Below are positions 33,241 through 35,793 of a stretch of DNA of 35,793 nucleotides, in pieces. The notes under the pieces were generated by a model. The model made no database searches and was not told the DNA's origin. It saw nothing but the letters and a program-made list of their open reading frames with translations. This stretch comes from Prevotella sp. Lineage in GTDB: Bacteria > Bacteroidota > Bacteroidia > Bacteroidales > Bacteroidaceae. The stretch spans positions 1 to 35,793 of the forward strand of contig JAFRMM010000159.1 in assembly GCA_017430675.1 (NCBI GenBank). The letters are read 5' to 3'. Position 1 is the first letter of the stretch. Every line of letters starts with the position of its first letter. The position numbers were made by a program, and so were the translations under genes.

Positions 33241-33296
33241 CTCGGCTGCACCTCGGCAATTAGGACAAGTTCCGTTGCTCTCGGTTTGCACGAGCA
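33241..33296. repeat. Repeated leader element, with a short upstream ORF
   Basis: CTCGGCTGCACCTCGGCA (33241-33258) and CTCGGTTTGCACGAGCA (33280-33296) are imperfect direct copies within the ATPase leader. An ATG at 33231 opens a 10-codon reading frame ending at 33263 across the first copy. I recall similar CTCGGCTGCACCTCGG leader sequences in other Bacteroidales, but cannot check that here. Confidence 0.5.
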
Positions 33297-33318
33297 TTGC
33301 CCTCAAATTCAGTAAGTT

Positions 33319-34449
33319 ATGGAGAAGAGTTTTGTTTATGGAGTGGCCGTTACGGACTATAATTTCACAGGACGCGAAGAAGAATCCCGTCGCTTGAAGC
33401 AGAATTTCGAGAATGGCATTAACTCTATCTTGATTTCACCCCGTCGCTGGGGCAAAACCTCATTGGTGGATCATGTATGCCGGCAATTGGAAGGAGGCGA
33501 TATTATTACCGTACGTCTTGATATCTTCGGATGTAAGAGCGAATACGATTTCTACAATGTTTTAGCCGCCGCAGTACTAAAACAGACAGCCTCTAAAACA
33601 CAATTGTGGATGGACGAAGCCAAGGACTTTCTGGCACGGCTCACACCCAAAATCCACTTCCCTATAGATCCAGCCTCGGATATCAGTGTGTCTCTCGGGA
33701 TTACTCCTGAAACACATAGCCCAGAAGAAATACTGAATATGGTTGAGGTAATAGCCAAGCGTAAAGACCGCCATATTGTAGTCTGCATTGACGAGTTTCA
33801 GCAAGTGGGCGAGTTTGAGAATACTAAGTCTGTACAGGCAAAGTTTCGCTCTGTATGGCAGCATCATCACTTTACGTCCTATTGTCTTTTCGGCAGTAAA
33901 TGCCACATGATGGGCAAGATATTCCTTAACCGCAGTATGCCGTTCTATCAGTTTGGCGACCTGATGTGGCTCCAAAAGATTCCGACATCCGACTGGACTG
34001 GCTATATCATCAGCCATTTCGAGAGCGCAGGTCGGCATATCTCTGAACAGATGGTTACGAAGATTTGTGAGACTGTCGATAACTATCCGTCATACGTCCA
34101 GCATCTGGCCTCCATTATCCTAAACCATTCGCCACAAGGAGAAGCGGCAACAGAGGAACTATTGCCTTTGGCCGTTAAGGAATTGATAAGTACCAACGAG
34201 GCTCTTTATATGCAACAGATAGAACCGCTTTCTGGTTATCAGATGAATTTGTTGCGTGCCATAGTCTCTGGCATTCACTCTGGTTACAATGAGAAGAGGG
34301 TCCGTAGTCAGTTCGACTTGGGCAGTCCCTCAAATATGGTACGCCTCCGCGATGCTCTCGTCGAGCGGGACATTATCTATTCGGAAATGCGGCAACTCTA
34401 TATTACAGACCCCGTGTTCTCACTATGGTTCAGACAACGTTTTCTGTAA
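33319..34449 (+). CDS. AAA/STAND-type ATP-binding protein
   Basis: The 376-residue protein begins with FTGREEESRRLKQNF, then a P-loop PRRWGKTSL (41-49, Lys46/Thr47) and Walker B IVVCIDEFQQV (153-163, Asp158/Glu159), the pattern of the ATPase_2 / archaeal-type STAND ATPases. The last third (about 280-376) reads as a winged-helix region (MNLLRAIVSGI, VRSQFDLGSPSNMVRLRDAL, LYITDPVFSLWFRQ). Such proteins are widespread in Bacteroidales, often in accessory DNA, with no settled function. It has its own promoter with palindromic sites and a 99-base leader. Relics of acetyltransferase genes flank it on both sides, one touching its stop codon, suggesting it arrived by insertion or survived rearrangement. 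Confidence 0.85.
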   Translation: MEKSFVYGVAVTDYNFTGREEESRRLKQNFENGINSILISPRRWGKTSLVDHVCRQLEGGDIITVRLDIFGCKSEYDFYNVLAAAVLKQTASKTQLWMDEAKDFLARLTPKIHFPIDPASDISVSLGITPETHSPEEILNMVEVIAKRKDRHIVVCIDEFQQVGEFENTKSVQAKFRSVWQHHHFTSYCLFGSKCHMMGKIFLNRSMPFYQFGDLMWLQKIPTSDWTGYIISHFESAGRHISEQMVTKICETVDNYPSYVQHLASIILNHSPQGEAATEELLPLAVKELISTNEALYMQQIEPLSGYQMNLLRAIVSGIHSGYNEKRVRSQFDLGSPSNMVRLRDALVERDIIYSEMRQLYITDPVFSLWFRQRFL

Positions 34450-34597
34450 GCGTCTTTTTATTGTTATCACGAACTCTGACAAGAACATCGCCTTTTATAA
34501 AAAGTGTGGTTTTGAGGTGTTCGATGAACGGGAGTTTATTTATAACGTTATCTCTCTTCCTGTGATAATTCACGATACTCTTTTGGTGTTACACTGA
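34448..34597 (+). pseudogene. 3' fragment of a GNAT acetyltransferase
   Basis: In the frame starting at 34448 the bases encode KRLFIVITNSDKNIAFYKKC followed by GFEVFDEREF, the classic final block of a small GNAT N-acetyltransferase (acetyl-CoA-binding helix and last strands). It begins inside the ATPase stop codon, with no upstream GNAT sequence in that frame. Similarity fades near 34560, where it overlaps the 3' end of the AraC gene. It is probably a different GNAT from the fragment at 32887. Confidence 0.6.
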
Positions 34598-35357
34598 ACT
34601 TTCGCTTGAAAATGCGGCAGAAGTGGGGAAGGTCGTTGAATCCGCTTTCGTAACAGACCTGTTGGATGGTCAGCGACGTTTGACGGAGCAGATGGCAGGC
34701 CACAGAAAGACGATGCTCGTTGAGATAGGTAACAATGGTTTTGCCCGAATGATGCTTGAAGAAGGTGCAGAGTGACGAGCGATTCATGCCTATGTGATGG
34801 GCAAGGTCATCAATGGATATTTCACGCTTGTAGTTGCAACTGATGTAGATTTCTATTTGTTTCAACCGTCGTTGGGCATCGTTTCCCGTTTGTTTTCCTA
34901 TTTCCATACGGTCACTGCTCACGGCTATGATGGTCAGCAGGTGGATGAACAGCGTCACCCGCTCTGCATCTGTCAGATCCGTCATCTGCTTCAAACCTTC
35001 AGACAGTCTCTGACGTGTCCTCCCTGTGAAAACAATACCCTTCGAGGATTTCGCAAGGTCTTCAAAGAGTATTTGCAACTCTGGGAATGTTGCTGCTACT
35101 GTATGGATCAGTTCTGGGGCGAACGTTATGGTGATGTTTTCTATCTTATCGGCATTGTCCGTGAATTGCCAGCAATGAGGAATCTCTGGGGGCACCAGAA
35201 CAACCTCACCGCTCTTGAACGGTTCGCTCACGCCAGCAATAGTCCTGATGCCCTCGCCCTCAATAACCAGCGAGAGTTCCCATGTCGGCTGCTGATGACT
35301 TCCAATCTGCTCTGAAGGTTTCAGCCTGACATGGTCGAATTGGATAGAATGCTTCAT
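34548..35357 (-). CDS. AraC-family regulator with cupin sensor
   Basis: The 269-residue protein has an N-terminal cupin (ELSLVIEGEGIRTIAG, GEVVLVPPEIPHCWQF) and a C-terminal AraC DNA-binding domain: ISIDDLAHHIGMNRSSLCTF, LTIQQVCYESGFNDLPHFCR and FSVTPKEYREL. The cupin likely binds a small sugar-like effector. It diverges from the acyltransferase across 90 bases that contain two AAACAAT copies. The ATG follows the -7 element after 5 bases and no second Met is near, so its mRNA appears leaderless. The acyltransferase is a probable target, or the regulator may control itself (inference). Confidence 0.92.
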   Translation of the reverse strand: MKHSIQFDHVRLKPSEQIGSHQQPTWELSLVIEGEGIRTIAGVSEPFKSGEVVLVPPEIPHCWQFTDNADKIENITITFAPELIHTVAATFPELQILFEDLAKSSKGIVFTGRTRQRLSEGLKQMTDLTDAERVTLFIHLLTIIAVSSDRMEIGKQTGNDAQRRLKQIEIYISCNYKREISIDDLAHHIGMNRSSLCTFFKHHSGKTIVTYLNEHRLSVACHLLRQTSLTIQQVCYESGFNDLPHFCRIFKRKFSVTPKEYRELSQEER

Positions 35358-35362
35358 GCCTG

Positions 35363-35370
35363 CAAATATA
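35363..35370 (-). promoter_or_regulatory. Promoter -7 element of the second AraC gene
   Basis: The minus strand reads TATATTTG, followed by CAGGC and then ATG at 35357. Confidence 0.6.
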
Positions 35371-35383
35371 CGACAATATTTTT

Positions 35384-35409
35384 AAACAATAGCACAAAAA
35401 CCAAACAAT
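35384..35409. promoter_or_regulatory. Paired AAACAAT sites
   Basis: AAACAAT at 35384-35390 and 35403-35409, same orientation, 19 bases centre to centre, lie between the divergent promoters. Direct repeats spaced about two helical turns fit an AraC-type operator, but AT-rich chance matches are possible. Confidence 0.35.
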
Positions 35410-35418
35410 TTTTCTTCG

Positions 35419-35426
35419 TACCTTTG
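35419..35426 (+). promoter_or_regulatory. Promoter -7 element of the acyltransferase gene
   Basis: TACCTTTG, 21 bases before the ATG at 35448. Confidence 0.6.
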
Positions 35427-35447
35427 CACCCAAAACAAAAAACGTAT

Positions 35448-35793
35448 ATGAGTAACAGCAACGTTTACCTCGCATCAAAACCGCGCTATGAGATCCTCGA
35501 CGGACTGCGCGGCGTGGCTGCCATGCTGGTGGTGGCCTATCACCTGTTTGAAACCTATTATGGTGGCAAAACCGACCAGCCCATCAATCACGGCTATCTG
35601 GCTGTGGATTTCTTCTTCGTGCTCTCAGGCTTCGTCATTGGCTATGCCTATGATGACCGCTGGGACAAAATGTCGACGTGGAGTTTTTTTAAGCGCCGAC
35701 TCATCCGTCTGCACCCGATGGTCATCTTCGGCACACTGTTTGGGGCTTTGATGTTCTACTTTGGCAGCTGTGGTGAGTTCCCGCTGATTAACC
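35448..35793 (+). CDS. Membrane acyltransferase (acyltransferase_3 family), 5' part
   Basis: Reading from the ATG at 35448 the 115 codons in the window stay open to the edge. They encode EILDGLRGVAAMLVVAYHLF, with the conserved Arg and His of the family's first membrane block, then INHGYLAVDFFFVLSGFVIG and FFKRRLIRLHPM. Acyltransferase_3 proteins move acetyl or other acyl groups onto surface polysaccharides or lipids across the membrane. The remainder (about 250 residues expected) lies outside. A 30-base echo of its second block is present at 30249-30278. Confidence 0.9.
   Translation, partial: MSNSNVYLASKPRYEILDGLRGVAAMLVVAYHLFETYYGGKTDQPINHGYLAVDFFFVLSGFVIGYAYDDRWDKMSTWSFFKRRLIRLHPMVIFGTLFGALMFYFGSCGEFPLIN

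Overview
The window looks like a chromosome segment of a Bacteroidales bacterium, most likely Prevotella or a close relative (Segatella, Xylanibacter). The evidence is the recurring Bacteroidetes promoter -7 element TAnnTTTG upstream of nearly every transcription unit, the near absence of Shine-Dalgarno sequences, many secreted glycoside hydrolases (GH3, GH9, GH97, GH127/146, GH35), a short type A-like T9SS tail, and Bacteroidetes-type intergenic repeats. No rRNA, tRNA or CRISPR was recognised.

Layout. 1-135: 5' end of an Rpn-family nuclease gene cut by the window edge. 188-5225: a two-gene minus-strand operon, GH9 then GH3, for beta-glucan breakdown, with a terminator. 5226-6236: an orphan FecCD-type ABC permease. 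6241-11347: a surface-glycan group with a glycosyltransferase, a LicD phosphotransferase, an SDR epimerase/dehydratase, an IspD/TarI-like cytidylyltransferase and a Wzx-type flippase. 11506-16689: an operon of a secreted esterase, a GH97 alpha-galactosidase-like enzyme and a double-esterase fusion, closed by a terminator. 16780-19070: a small T9SS-tailed protein translationally coupled to a large beta-helix carbohydrate-binding protein. 19092-21464: a GH127/146 beta-L-arabinofuranosidase. 21556-28127: an AraC regulator divergent from a complete RND efflux operon (adaptor, pump, outer-membrane channel). 28218-30228: a GH35-like enzyme and a zinc-ribbon protein.

From about 30.23 kb onward the sequence becomes a decayed accessory zone: an acyltransferase scrap, a complete Rpn-family gene, a gene tail with a YWSST motif, several palindromic repeat families, a small nitroreductase, a GNAT gene broken after 18 codons, an AAA/STAND-type ATPase behind an array of inverted repeats, and a GNAT tail directly after it. 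The window ends with an AraC regulator divergent from a membrane acyltransferase that runs off the edge.

How the genes work together (inference): the left and middle parts are a plant-polysaccharide utilisation neighbourhood without SusC/SusD. GH9 and GH3 would act on beta-glucan, GH97 with three esterase domains on acetylated alpha-galactosides, and GH127/146 and GH35 on arabinose- and galactose-bearing side chains. The glycan group probably makes and exports a surface glycan carrying a CDP-derived phospho-substituent. The points most worth following are the cytidylyltransferase-SDR-LicD group, four genes that appear to be transcribed without a leader, an evenly spaced operator-like array before the RND operon, the double esterase, the coupled T9SS-tail/beta-helix pair, and the ATPase with its palindromic promoter.
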